The notes below the pieces were generated by a model. The model was given only the letters and a program-made list of their open reading frames with translations. It searched no databases and was not told the origin of the DNA. A stretch of DNA of 64,000 bases from Antedon mediterranea (lineage: Eukaryota; Echinodermata; Crinoidea; Comatulida; Antedonidae): contig NC_092671.1 in NCBI RefSeq assembly GCF_964355755.1, forward strand, positions 36,287,304 through 36,351,303, in the 5' to 3' direction. Both the position numbers and the translations under genes were made by a program. Positions 24,606-37,422 of this stretch are shown here, piece by piece (position 1 is the stretch's first letter; each line of letters opens with the position of its first letter).

Positions 24606-26631
24606 ATGACTACTATTCGGGTAAGCTTTTATTATCGTTCTAAAATTCTTATTTTGAATTAGTTTTTCTGTTAAACACGTCACAGAACGTTTAATTGCTT
24701 CAATGTGCTGCCAATCTTTATTGCAATTTTTCTTTTTATCGCAAATTTGAAAGAAGAATTTCAAACGGCTTTTCTGACGATTTTAGCCTTACAATCATTA
24801 CCTACTAAACACATCGACTGCATGCAACTTAGTTTTATTTACCTAGATAATTGCGACAAAAAAGCTTGCGTTGTCAACGTTTTCTATTCGAATGATTTTC
24901 TGTTAGCACAAAATTTGCGAATACAAAAAGTACGAAAGTTCCCACTCGAATACAATGTCGTACTGTATTAGTATGTATTGTGCGGCCTTATGGTGCGATT
25001 TTAATGTAAAAACTATGAAGTCATTACAGGTCTGTTATAATAACGCACTTAGAAAGATTTTAAGACGCTCAAGGAGCTGTAGTGCTAGTGCTATGTTTGT
25101 TGATAACCATGTTCCCTCCTTCTATGAGTACATTCGGAAATCAATTTTTTGTCTCAAAACAAAAATTGAAAAAAGCTGTAATACTTTAATTAGGCCTACA
25201 TGTGTTTTTTTCTCGTATTCTAAAAGATACAAAGTTGCATAGAAAATGGATAGAACTTTTGTATATATAATCTCATGTATACTTTTACGTGTGTTAACTA
25301 GTATCAGTATAGCCATAATAATGTGTTGTTTTGTAAACTATAGTAATCAATAATATAATAATGTCTACAGTCTACATCCAATAAATCCCAAAACATAGTC
25401 CACATGTATTTTAAGAGGCAGTATATGTCAACAAATAATTATTAGTCCTCTCTCCATCACATCACAGCCACTGATCATCAACTGGGCCCTCTGGGAGACC
25501 AGTCTTTGACTGAAGAGGTTACCCAGTATAAATATAAATTTCTATCAATCAATCAATGACGGTTGTCACATAATGCTTTGTACTATTTTTTATTGTATTT
25601 ATATGGTTCATATGGACAGTTTGTCTGAAATAAAGTTGAATTGATTGATTGAATATGTTTGTATTCGTTTACAGACCATTCTATTTTTAGCTGTTTGCAT
25701 TGCGGCGGCGTCGAGTATGCCAACAAAGCAAACGTCGACCGCACCACCGACTACACCTGCGCCAAAACCATGTACATCTCCTCCAAAATGGGAAGGACGA
25801 GCAAGTGAATATGACCATAAACAAGGAATCAACAATCGATTTTTGATCAGCTTTGATGGCGAATCCAAAATGAAGAGATTCATCGAGGAGAGAAAATCGT
25901 TCATGCCCGGAAAGAGGTAACCTAATAATTAGAGGCTGGGTTCCCCACTTGTGAGTGAGTTGACCAATCACAGTTCAAATGATTACTCGCGTCGTGATTG
26001 GTCAAAATACTTTACGTTCTTACGTAGACACATACAATATGAAATGACTTTGTTCCATGACAAGTTTTTTTTGGCAGTGTAGTGATTTGCAGTGTAGTGA
26101 TCTTGATTGTTTTTAATAACTAGATTTAAGACGGATATAATTATATTTTGGATGTGCATAGCTTTACAAAATCCGATCTTAACTAGGTAATTCAGAGTTT
26201 TTCGGAACTAGAGATAGATGACATGTGTTGCCTCTGGCCGGATGAAAGGGGTTACCTATACATGTATAGATGTTGTGCCGCTGCACAATAATTAAAAGAT
26301 GAAGGTGTAAGCAAAATGACCGGCTACAATTACTTTGGCTACATGCAGTGTTTGGTGAAGGCATGGTGAAGTACATTTGGCACATGTCTTGAACTGTTTT
26401 GGTGTTGCACATACTTTTGTGTTATGGTCCTGTGCTAGGAGGATGGCTGTAGTTGATGAATGATTCAACTATGAACTTGTCTTGATGAAAATCATAATTA
26501 GAATTGTCCTAAATATTAAAAACCTAACCCTCTAAATAATCTCTCTCAAACTAAAAAATCTCAGTAGAGAATCGATATAGCCCACTGAGAAATTCAAAAG
26601 CCCCTATCGTATCAAATTAGGTTATACAGAA

Positions 26632-26665
<34 letters not shown>

Positions 26666-28467
26666 CATACTGTAAATTATAGAAACAGTGCTCATATTCG
26701 GAACATGATCTCATAATCGCGTCGAGCATAGCTCATTGGCGAAAGTTCCGTATTTTTTAGTTGTATGAAAAAATGTCTCTGGCGGGATTCGAACCTGCAA
26801 CCTCTCGCTTACAGGGCGAGTATCATACCACTAGACCACAGAGCCATGTATGGTATTATCACAGATTTTCACCCACCAGATACATTCTCTCATACAACAA
26901 ACGCCCTCACAATCAGTGGAGGCTTAACGAGTCAGAATAAATTCCAACTTTAATTCGCAACGGTTTTTTAAATAATATTGTGTATATGTAAATCAATGAT
27001 GTTGCGTAGCACTGTGTAAATTATATATTAATCATACTGTAAATTATAGAAACGGTGCTCATATTCGCAACATGATATCTCATAATCGCGTCGAGCATAG
27101 CTCATTGGCGAAAGTTCCGTATTTTTTAGTTGTATGAAAAAATGTCTCTGGCTGGATTCGAACCTGCAACCTCTCGCTTATGAATGATGATTACTCTTAT
27201 AACAAAATAACCGCACAATAATATATACAACGCGAGTTTCCGGCCAGGAAAATAAAACAGATGCTAAGTTAGTGACGATTATCGGTAACATGTGACACTG
27301 TATTACAGAATGTGTCCATGAAACTGGGAAAATCAGTTCATATGCGGGGATACAGTAGAGAAAATAATGTATTTCTATATATTTTTTTAACAGATTTTTT
27401 GAATACATCCAGGACTACACCAAGAATATCCAATACAAGATCAACAAGAGCTACAACCAATGCACCGTTGATAAGCTGAATACCCCATGGCAAAACCATA
27501 CCATCCCGGTCAATGCTACCCTGGAGGACCAGTACACCATGGGTGATGTTTCGGAACAATTTCATGTGCAGGAGTGGTCCGACAGAATACCTGGACATAA
27601 GAGTAGGTTCACACTAGATTTAATCTTTGTTCATATTAGGAGGCGAGCCGAAAACTAAACGAATTGACTAATCGGAAGCGATGAATTATTTGAAACGTCG
27701 CTTATGATTGGTCTGAACATAAGATATTATAGTTCACTATATAATATCTCTATGGTCTGAATTCGTTTACGTTCGTCCGTGTGTGAGCCAAGATTTATGG
27801 GCGATGCTATGATTTTATGGTACAAGAGTACGGATAAAAAAAAACCAAGGAACCGTACATTTAAATAATACGACGCGTAAAAAGAGTTCGTGTATCCATA
27901 TACATCATATTTTACGGCAGTCGTTGTTGTAAAGATATACATAGTAAACGCGTTCGACAAAGAACAGTGTAAACAAATATCAACATTTATCTTTGTCAAC
28001 TTAAGCTCTGTCTACACTTATCAACAAAAAAGTGTGATGTGCCCAAATATGGTAGTGATATGCCCTCATCATGTCCATATATAATTTAACCATACAGATA
28101 TTAGGCATACAGTGATCATTTTATCAAGCAGAGGCCTGGGGTTTTCCCTCTACAATATTTTGTATATTTTTCTACAATATTTGCGTATAATTATCTATTT
28201 CCAGAGGAAGCATGGATTGGCGCATTTACGGTAAAAAATTGCTGGCCTGTCTTTGAGGTGTTCACCTACAACGACCCAGAGGACGAGTACAGTGTGTCCA
28301 CCTCAACCCGGTTCTTTGACCTGACCGTTGGAATTAAAGACATGAGTGTGTTTACGCCGCCAGACATCTGTAATAAGGCTCTCAAGGAATTTGAGGAGAG
28401 AGATGAATCTTTCGTTAACAATGTTGTAGAATTTTTCAAGAAAATGTTTACATCCTGGTCAATCTAG
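24606..28467 (+). CDS. Ependymin-related secreted protein, complete (242 aa)
   Basis: Exons: 24606-24620, 25675-25916, 27394-27602, 28205-28467. The first coding exon is only 15 bases (MTTIR) and joins in frame to TILFLAVCIAAASS, giving a signal peptide. The mature part has the ependymin pattern: PCTSPPKWEGR, then a YD...F.ISFDGESKMKRF strand pair, a cysteine in YNQCTVDKLNTPW, NCWPVFEVFTYNDPEDEY and a final PPDIC near the C-terminus. The four conserved cysteines are present. N-glycosylation sites NHT and NAT lie around residue 112. Family members are secreted, calcium-responsive lipid-pocket proteins with varied roles; the specific role here is unknown. The tiny first exon is an inference from splice signals and frame; the other three exons are clear. 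Confidence 0.88.
24955..25270 (+). mobile_element. Decayed LINE fragment (end of reverse-transcriptase ORF)
   Basis: The translation contains YCAALWCDFNVKTMKSLQV, then YNNALRKILR and SASAMFVDNHVPSFYEYIRK. This is the typical C-terminal end of a non-LTR retrotransposon ORF. There is no preceding RT core, so it is a 5'-truncated relic inside ependymin intron 1. Confidence 0.6.
25933..26020. repeat. Repeat family 2, short fragment
   Basis: ggctgggttccccacttgtgagtgagttgaccaatcacag with the mirrored 'cgtgattggtcaaaatac'. In ependymin intron 2. Confidence 0.55.
26637..26662. repeat. TA dinucleotide run
   Basis: Uninterrupted tatata over about 25 bases at the edge of the tRNA-like repeat in ependymin intron 2. 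Confidence 0.85.
26774..26845 (-). repeat. tRNA-Thr-like sequence, probably a SINE head
   Basis: On the minus strand it reads ggctctgtggtctagtggta (A box), an anticodon arm ctcgc/cctgtaa/gcgag with TGT in place, and ggttcgaatcccgcc (B box). The acceptor stem has one mismatch and the base before the anticodon is C instead of T. The flanking 110 bases (from 26664) recur at 27028-27180 with a copy cut off in the anticodon arm, so it belongs to a dispersed repeat. Confidence 0.6.
27028..27180 (-). repeat. Second, truncated copy of the tRNA-Thr-like repeat
   Basis: It matches 26664-26812 closely, including gtcgagcatagctcattggc and ggattcgaacctgcaacctc, and stops at 'ctcgctta' in the anticodon arm. 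Confidence 0.7.
28002..28084. mobile_element. MITE family 1, copy 10 (half element)
   Basis: Left half only: ttaagctctgtctacactta to tcatcatgtccatatat. In ependymin intron 3. Confidence 0.75.
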
Positions 28468-29610
28468 GATTACACGAATAATCAATTCGTATATAATAAA
28501 AATATTAGTAACATAATGATCAAATTTTAGATCATCAAAATGTGTTTAAAATTAATATTTACCTTCACCAACGTTAAGCAGATATACTGTATTAATGTGT
28601 AGTGAATTCATAATAAAAAAAAAGTTAAACTGATAAAATGTCTGTTTTGAATTTTTTTTTCAAATTGTGTGCTGACATAATGCCAAGAATTATAATTTTG
28701 ACACATTGAATAATTTATCACTTGTGATTGGTCAAATCCCTTGTGTTGCGCTACGTCTTTGTGCTGTGTGTCCAGTGGGAACCACGTATTACCACTTGGA
28801 TGCAACACTGGGATATAAGCGCACTGCAAGTAAGTAATTTAACCAATCCGAACGCAACGATCATCCAAACTGCCGCTTGTGATTGGTCAACTCACTTGTG
28901 TAGTACCATGGAGTAATAATTAGAAGTACTCCATGGTAGTACCTACATTGTTTTGTTCCATTCAAGTTTTTTGAGTAATTGAGCTTAAAGCTTGGTTCAC
29001 ACTAGGAAGCAACGCAAGAGTGTTGACCAATAACAAGCGACAGTGCCAATAATTTATCACTTGTGATTGGTCAAATCCCTTGTGTTGCGCTACGTCGTTG
29101 TGCTGTGTGTCCAGTGGGAACCACGTATTACCACTTGGATGCAACACTGGGATATAAGCGCACTGCAAGTAAGTAATTTAACCAATCAGAACGCAACGAT
29201 CATCCAAACTGCCGCTTGTGATTGGTCAACTCACTTGTGTAGTACCATGGAGTAATAATTAGAAGTACTCCATGGTAGTACCTACATTGTTTTGTTCCAT
29301 TCAAGTTTTTTGAGTAATTGAGCTTAAAGCTTGGTTCACACTAGGAAGCAACGCAAGAGTGTTGACCAATAACAAGCGACAGTGCGAATAATAGATCGCT
29401 TGTGATTGGTCAACTCGCTTAGTTGCATTACATCCTTGTGCTGCGTCTCTAGTGGGAAACAAGGACAAAGACTTTTTTTAAGTGTTGGTTTTTGTGAGTA
29501 AAAATACAGTATATTCAGATTGTAAATTTCAAAATACTGTATAGTGAATGTATTTTTGCAATGCGTATGGTATAAAAACTTAACAAATGCTATTACAATA
29601 ATTATTGTCT
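28468..29610. repeat. Convergent 3' gap filled by a 339-bp tandem duplication of family 2
   Basis: The block at about 28710-29045 is repeated at 29049-29384 with an offset of 339 bases and few differences. Both include 'cttgtgattggtcaaatccc', 'ccagtgggaaccacgtatta' and the palindrome 'gtaccatggagtaataatta'. A third partial unit runs to about 29460. The gap separates two genes that end toward each other, with poly(A)-type AATAAA near 28495. Confidence 0.8.
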
Positions 29611-32583
29611 TTATTTCTCATCCAGTACCCTTGCTATAATAAACGATTTACCATCCTTTTCAATCACATTACAGGTGTCAAGGTAATTTGCATTAGATGC
29701 ACGTGTCTGTTTAAATAATTTATCTTTATCTGCATCAGACCCAGAATTGACAGTTTTTGAAAGTTTATGAAAGTAGTCCCTGGGAGCAGGCGTAGTAATC
29801 TGGAAACTAAAGCTGAGAGAACAGCCCTTTACCACCTCCGTGTGGTGCCTCATTCCAACATACCAAAAAAGTAATTCCCCTTAAAAATGAATAATAGTAA
29901 TTCTTTTTTATAAATAATCAAATTAACACAAATATACAAATAGGTTATTATTCAAAATTTAAAAACAAAAGTTGTCTAGTCCTTACCTGGGTACAAAGTA
30001 AACACAATAGGCTTTGACCATTTCAATTCTCCCTCTTCCGAGATTGGCCATGACAGACTCCAATTTTTTACCCCAGAAAACTGCAAAAACATACAGTAAG
30101 CAACATGAGGGCTGTAGGCACCAAAACCTGACCACTTTTTCACAGAGGACTTTGGCAACCCAGTGGCTTGAACAGAGATTGTTCCCCTTTCTTACGAAAT
30201 CCGTACCACTTTATTTCTCGTGGCTACATGGGCGGAATGCGAATATAGAAAAATGAAATCTCACCTGTGCAGATATGAATGTGTCACATGTTTCATCCAG
30301 GTGGGGTGAGACACCTGTGTTCTCTGTTCCGATAAAAATATTTAAATTTGGATGTGAAGAATTGATGTGCGGCTCTGCAGTGTAAACATCTTTGAATAAG
30401 AAGTAGGGTGCCCTCACATTATTCATCAGTTCCTGAAAGAAAGTTAAGTACATTATTTTAGAGAGACAATTAGGTTTGTGTGTACGCACTTTGGTATTAT
30501 ATTCCTGATTCAATGTCTGAGGGCAGCAAACAGACAATTCAGATACTGTATTAATTTACCCTTAATAAAAATTTACTTACTTGCATATATTTTAAGTTTT
30601 CTGGAGTTTGTAAATTCATGTATCCCGCCATACACTCCAAGCCTTCAAATTTGTTTCTCTTATTAATATTTCTTAAAGAAATATTCTCTTGTGCCTGAAA
30701 AAAATTAAATGAACATAATTTTATTTCAGTGTTTATACTCAGAAAAGATTAATTGAATTCAATAATACTGAGGTACAGTAGGATTAATACTAATAAAAAA
30801 AAGAGAGAAAAAGGAGCTTATGAAGGTTCAAAACTAGGCCTGGTGGTTGTACACCAAACATACAGTATTTTTATAGAGTTCTGCGGTGCAACGTCACAAC
30901 GAAAGATGGCGCTGCGTGGTTGCTACTATGTTGATAAACACATATAGATCGGTGTTTCTATCAAATTATGTATCTTAGCTTGCTTTTTTTTTAACTTAAA
31001 CTGTAGTTGAAAAATAAATAGATTATTCAAAACGAATATTTAGTGATATTTTGAAATTTTAGTTCGTTTTTATTGAAAATTATTACGTTTTAAAATGACT
31101 ACTTCAATAAGCCTATTCCAAACCATTGGTGACCTTGGAGTCACTCAGGCAGGTTGAACGCATTTTTTGGTTGGCTAGCAACCACGCAGCACCTCCTACC
31201 GTCCACGCAGTGCCACCTACTAGATTGATTTCAATATCTTACCTGCCAATCAAAATATTTAGCATCAGGATAGTTATAAATAATGGATTGACAGTTTAGT
31301 TCACCAAGCCCTGGCCAGTCTAGTGGTTGAAAGCAATAACAATAGAATTAAGTGCAGGCATAATAAAATACTCACGTTGTTATACATTGAATAACTAGTA
31401 GACTAGTACTAGTGTTTTGTATATCCTCTGGTATACCCTCCCCCTCCCCTCTTTAGAACATGTAATTTAGTCAACTTTGGGAGTGGGACTATACCCGGAG
31501 AAACCTTGGTTCAGGAAAAAAATGATTGGTAAGCATTTATTGTAAACCTCTTTTGAACTGACTAGAGAAAGGCCTACAGTACATCATGACCAAAAGAGAC
31601 TATACCCGGGGATATACCTGTTTGTGAAATTAGACATAAAATAGGGGGTGGGATTAGACCAGAAGTGGGATTATACCCGAGGATATATTGCAATCTTTCC
31701 TTAAATGTCGTAACTTTTTTTTAAATTACCTCTCATTCCATCGGTTACCACAACAGGCTCTCCAGTGTTTACAATGTTTTTAAATTCTTCTGCATTTAAG
31801 TTGCTAACTCTTCTAATACTTTTGCTTGAACTCTTGCGGATAAATACTCTTTCTTCTGCAGCAATCCAATTTGGACACGGTAATAACATTGCATTTAAGA
31901 CGTCTGGAAAAAAAATGGACTAAATTAAATACATGGGTACAATTCAAGAGTAACATTTTAAGATAAATAATTATCATGACAAGTTGGATGATGCATATAA
32001 AAAATTAATTCATAAATAATAAGAAAAACTAAATTTAAAGTTATTAATATAAATGTGATCACCATTAAAAATGAAATAGGCTTGAACTTTTTAAGTACTA
32101 ATTATTAATATTATTTTATTAACTAATTATAAACTTGTCTTTCATTAAAAAGTAATTACTTCTGCTAGCAGCTATGCCTACTAAGTACTACTACTGTATT
32201 ACTTAGCTACTACTAGCTAGCCTAGTATATTTGATGAATAAGTCTACCTACAGTACTACTACAACCACCAAAGTTTTACTACCCTAGGCCTAGTGGAGAT
32301 CCGGCCTAGTTAGTACCTAATGCCTAGAACTTGCAATCAAAATTCAAAAACGTTTGTTAAAATGTTAGATATTTAATCTAGGCCTACCTTCTTTTAAGTA
32401 AGCAAATGTTTCCACAACATCGACACCAATTATGAATGAGGACGTCGAAGCTATAAAAGGTAGTGTGATATTCCAGAATACAAATAATGCGATTGGAAAA
32501 CTTAGGCCTAGTAATATTGCCACCTTCGGTTCAACTGGTTGGATGTGCCCCGGTTGCAGTGCCGAACTCTTCTTGCCTTTCAT
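29611..32583 (-). CDS. Membrane-anchored JmjC/cupin-type 2-oxoglutarate dioxygenase-like protein, complete (363 aa)
   Basis: Exons 5' to 3': 32388-32583, 31730-31903, 31243-31319, 30581-30694, 30265-30432, 29987-30080, 29611-29879; all phases close. Residues 20-55 contain a hydrophobic stretch (LLGLSFPIALFVFWNITLPF), so a type II anchor or signal anchor is likely. The catalytic region shows the JmjC order: TGEPVVVTDGM near residue 110, SPHLDETCD with H231 and D233 as iron ligands, FSGVKNWSLSWP with K248 as probable 2-oxoglutarate lysine, and PGELLFWYVGMRHH with H286 or H287 as distal ligand. It is likely to hydroxylate or demethylate an unknown substrate in the secretory pathway or at a membrane. 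I cannot match it to a named family member. It shares a divergent promoter region with RPS27. Confidence 0.8.
31435..31690. repeat. Degenerate repeats of 'gggattatacccggggatata'
   Basis: Three loose repeats of a 'gactatacccgg' and 'gggatata' word pair in intron 2 of the JmjC-like gene. Confidence 0.4.
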
Positions 32584-32905
32584 TATTAATATTAGACTGG
32601 GGGCCTAGCTATTTTCAAACTGGTTATATTCACGCTTATTCTTAAATTAAGTCTAATTTACACAAATCATGACTAAAAATCACTTATACTGGCCCAAACT
32701 ATATACAAATAGATAGACGCTAAAACAACTTTTTATGCAGTAAACCTATATTATGCAACACAAACAAACATGTGTGAAACAAGACAACGCCCTCATTGTT
32801 GACATTCATTTATTTCCACAGAGCATGCGTGAAAGAAAATTAATGGCGGAGATGGTCACGTGACGTACGACCTCTTTCATGTGAATTTCACATTGCGACG
32901 CAATC
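32584..32905. promoter_or_regulatory. Divergent promoter region of the JmjC-like gene and RPS27
   Basis: 322 bp separate the two start codons. At 32856-32868 gtcacgtgacgta combines an E-box (cacgtg) with a CRE-like tgacgta. Just after it cctctttc at 32871 is a candidate 5' TOP start for the ribosomal protein mRNA, which would give a leader of about 35 bases. The motifs are seen; their function is inferred. Confidence 0.55.
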
Positions 32906-34781
<1,876 letters not shown>

Positions 34782-35748
34782 GTGAACAACGACTGGGAGA
34801 AGGTGTACAGCATGTGTTACATAGACCTAAGGAGCCATTCTCATAACACTTAAAATAGCAGCAACACAACTAATAACAACAATCAGTTGATGGTATAATT
34901 ATGTAAAATATAAAAAAATATCAAAAAGGCTCGTGTATTTGTTGAATATTCATCAGTTACATTTACAAAGAATTAATAAATGCTGTGAGCCTTTTCCTCA
35001 AACTACTTGTTTGGTATTTTTTGTTAGTGAGCTTTTGATTTGGAACAACTTATGTCATGTTAATTTATTATGTTCATTCGGGGAAGTTTGGATGCGCTTC
35101 CTCCTATTATTTCTCGACACAGATTTGGTAGTTTCTATGTCTCGACTGACGACACAATGTATAAATCCTCGATTATCGCAAAGTGAAAGCTACTTTTGTA
35201 TGTAAATGGGTAAATAAACTGCTACTTGCAGCCTACTGGGACTAGTAAACCAGGGGTAACCCTCTACTCTTCCGAAATATATACTGGGTTCTTTGAAGTA
35301 CGCACGAGGCAGATGTGTACACTGGACCTCCAGTTAAGTACAATGGTCGAGGAGTGACTTCAACCTGTGCCGATTGTGTAGCTATGGTTTGCGGAGCCCC
35401 TGCCTTAACCACTCAAGCCGAGTGACCGAGCCAGATTGGCGAAATACATCAAAATTGACAGTCATGAATATGATACGAAAAAATGTTATTCTAGGAAGAA
35501 TGTAGATTCTAGGATACGGTTTGCCACCGGTGGTCTACGGTATTGTCATGGTTAAATAATAATTGCTGGTCAACAAATGTTTTTAAATTATTTTATTGTA
35601 TTTAAATTCTACAGTACCACAAAAGTATAGACTTGGTAGGCCTACAAAGAGAAACAGCATAGCTTGGTTCATGCTAGTGAACGTCCAATCTGGACGACGC
35701 AAAAATATAGACTTGGTAGGCCTACAAAGAGGAACAGCATAGCTTGGT
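34782..35748. other. RPS27 3' flank and a SINE
   Basis: AATAAA occurs near 34974 and 35212, either of which could serve RPS27. A SINE-like element follows at 35213-35430, and a short tandem duplication at 35628-35790 reaches into the last exon of the next gene. Confidence 0.55.
35213..35430 (-). repeat. tRNA-derived SINE, reverse orientation
   Basis: Read on the minus strand it has 'gcttgagtggttaaggcagg' (A-box-like), 'tgtacacatctgcctcgtgc' and 'cccagtatatatttcgg', in the same order as the element at 1641-1950. Confidence 0.6.
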
Positions 35749-35790
35749 TCATGCTAGTGAACGTCCAATCTTGACGACGCACGACACAAT
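35628..35790. repeat. Tandem duplication of about 76 bp covering the end of a coding exon
   Basis: Two units share 'tagacttggtaggcctacaa' and 'agcttggttcatgctagtga' plus 'acgtccaatc'. The right unit contains the last five codons and the stop of the gene at 35749-37102; the left unit is a non-coding copy. The word gcttggttcatgctag resembles the end of repeat family 2. Confidence 0.75.
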
Positions 35791-37102
35791 TACAGTAATG
35801 GCCATTACAATCTCTGCCATAGCAAATGATGCTATTAGGATTCGATTCATTTTTTTAAAACGATTTTCAACATCTTCAACGGTTTCTTTCTAAAAAAAAA
35901 AGTTTGAAAAAGAACATGAAAAATAAATATTTTGATATTATTAAAGAAAAGTGGGAAGAGTGCGAATGGTCATGCGTTTAGACAACAAACATTAAGTAAA
36001 GCTCTGTCTACACTATTAAAGTGTGATGTGCCCATATATGGACACGATTATGTCATATTACTACCATATTTAGACATATCACTACCATACACTACTACAT
36101 TTGGGCACATCGCACTTTTTTGTTACATAAAGTTTGACGGTGTAGACAAATCTTTATACAGAAGTGGTGGTGTTTTATACCTGTTTAGTGTTTTGTTTAT
36201 ACTGCATGGGACCTTGTTGCTTGGGACCTTGTTGCATGGGGCCTTGTTGCATGGGACCTTGTTGCATGGGACCTTGTTGTTGCATAGGGCCTTGCTGTTG
36301 ATATGGTTGTTGGTATGGTACGCCATTGGGCTGTCCTACACCGTAACCTGTTGCAGCAGCTAAACACAAGAAATATGCGATTACAATATCTGATGGAATA
36401 TGGCCTCAATGCACAAACATGCCTTTTATTTAGGTCTAACCCTAACTAAAACATAGGCTTGCAAAACAAGGAAGACGACATACATTGATGTATATAGAGA
36501 CGGATACTGGTATGCAGAGAGATGAACTGGCTGTCACAATGACAGATATAGGAAGATATGGAGTAATCTAGTCATAAAGTTTGGGTATGTCCCAGACTAA
36601 GTAATGCAGAGAGATGAACTGGTTGTCACAATGACAGATAGGAAGTTATGGAGGAATATAGTCATATAAGTTTGGGATGTCCCAGACTACGTAATGCAGA
36701 GAGAGATGAACTGGCTGTTCTGTCACAATGACAGATAGGAAATTATGGAGGAATATAGTCATATAAGTTTGGGATGTCCCAGACTACGTAATGCAGAGAG
36801 ATGAACTGGCTGTTCTGTCACAATGACAGATAGGAAATTATGGAGGAATCTAGTCATATAAGTTTGGGATGTCCCAGACTACGTAATGCAGAGAGATGAA
36901 CTGGCTGTCACAATGGCAGATAGGAAGTTATGGAGGAATCTAGTCATTTAAGTTCGGGTAAGTACCGGACTAAGTAGGCCTAAGTAAGTAACCCTGACCA
37001 GTAGTTACATAAAACAGATATATTACCTGAATTGACATTATTCAACGTATAACCGATAAACAATATCAATGTTGCTAGGCCTATACCAAGTTTGATCATC
37101 AT
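35749..37102 (-). CDS. Small protein: signal peptide, GPMQQ repeats, transmembrane helix (131 aa)
   Basis: Exons: 37027-37102, 36181-36359, 35749-35889; intron phases 1 and 0. Residues 1-25 are a signal peptide (MMIKLGIGLATLILFIGYTL). The middle exon encodes a Gly/Pro/Gln-rich stretch with six GPMQQ-type repeats and several YQQ words. The last exon encodes a short charged segment (KETVEDVENRFKKMN), a hydrophobic helix IASFAMAEIVMAITVIVSCV, and a short cytoplasmic-side tail. Alternatively the helix could be a buried amphipathic segment. I do not recognise a family. Its layout and exon phases match those of the next gene on the same strand. MITE copy 11 ends about 24 bases from the exon 2 donor. 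Confidence 0.7.
35997..36156. mobile_element. MITE family 1, copy 11
   Basis: taaagctctgtctacactat at the left and agtttgacggtgtagacaaatcttta at the right. In intron 2 of the small GPMQQ gene. Confidence 0.85.
36517..36960. repeat. About five tandem units of 90-100 bp
   Basis: Each unit contains 'gcagagagatgaactggctg', 'tcacaatgacagataggaag', 'tatggaggaat' and 'gggatgtcccagactacgta'. It fills intron 1 of the small GPMQQ gene. Confidence 0.88.
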
Positions 37103-37422
37103 TAATAATTCTTAGAAACTTTCAGTGAATGGGATGGCCTCTCTAATCTGCTACGTTTGCTGTTTTTATGTGTTTTGAGTTTGGCCTTCTTGGAGACCAA
37201 TGTCAAGGCAACAGGTGGTATGCGCGCGTGAGTGTTGTGCGATCAACGTATAAGACGCTTAATGTGACGATTTGCGCTAAACGCGAATAATAACCAACCG
37301 GGCCATCAATATACGAGCATTTTATATTATGAAAATACAAACAGAAAAGACAATTTTGTTATAAATATTATTTATTTAATCTTTAGCAGGTGTTTTTTTT
37401 ATGTGTAAATGTCAAAAAAATG
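37103..37422. other. Gap between two small genes, promoter side of the GPMQQ gene
   Basis: 320 bases with no open frame of note. It must hold the promoter of the gene at 35749-37102 and the 3' end of the gene at 37423-39033. Confidence 0.5.

Noticed and set aside
24955-25242. Independent protein-coding gene
   Set aside because: The sequence is a truncated LINE ORF end inside ependymin intron 1.
26774-26845. Functional tRNA-Thr gene on the minus strand
   Set aside because: C at position 33, a mismatch in the acceptor stem, and a second truncated copy with the same non-tRNA flank point to a SINE.
36517-36960. CRISPR-like array
   Set aside because: The repeats are 90-100 bp direct tandem units without unique spacers, in a eukaryotic intron.
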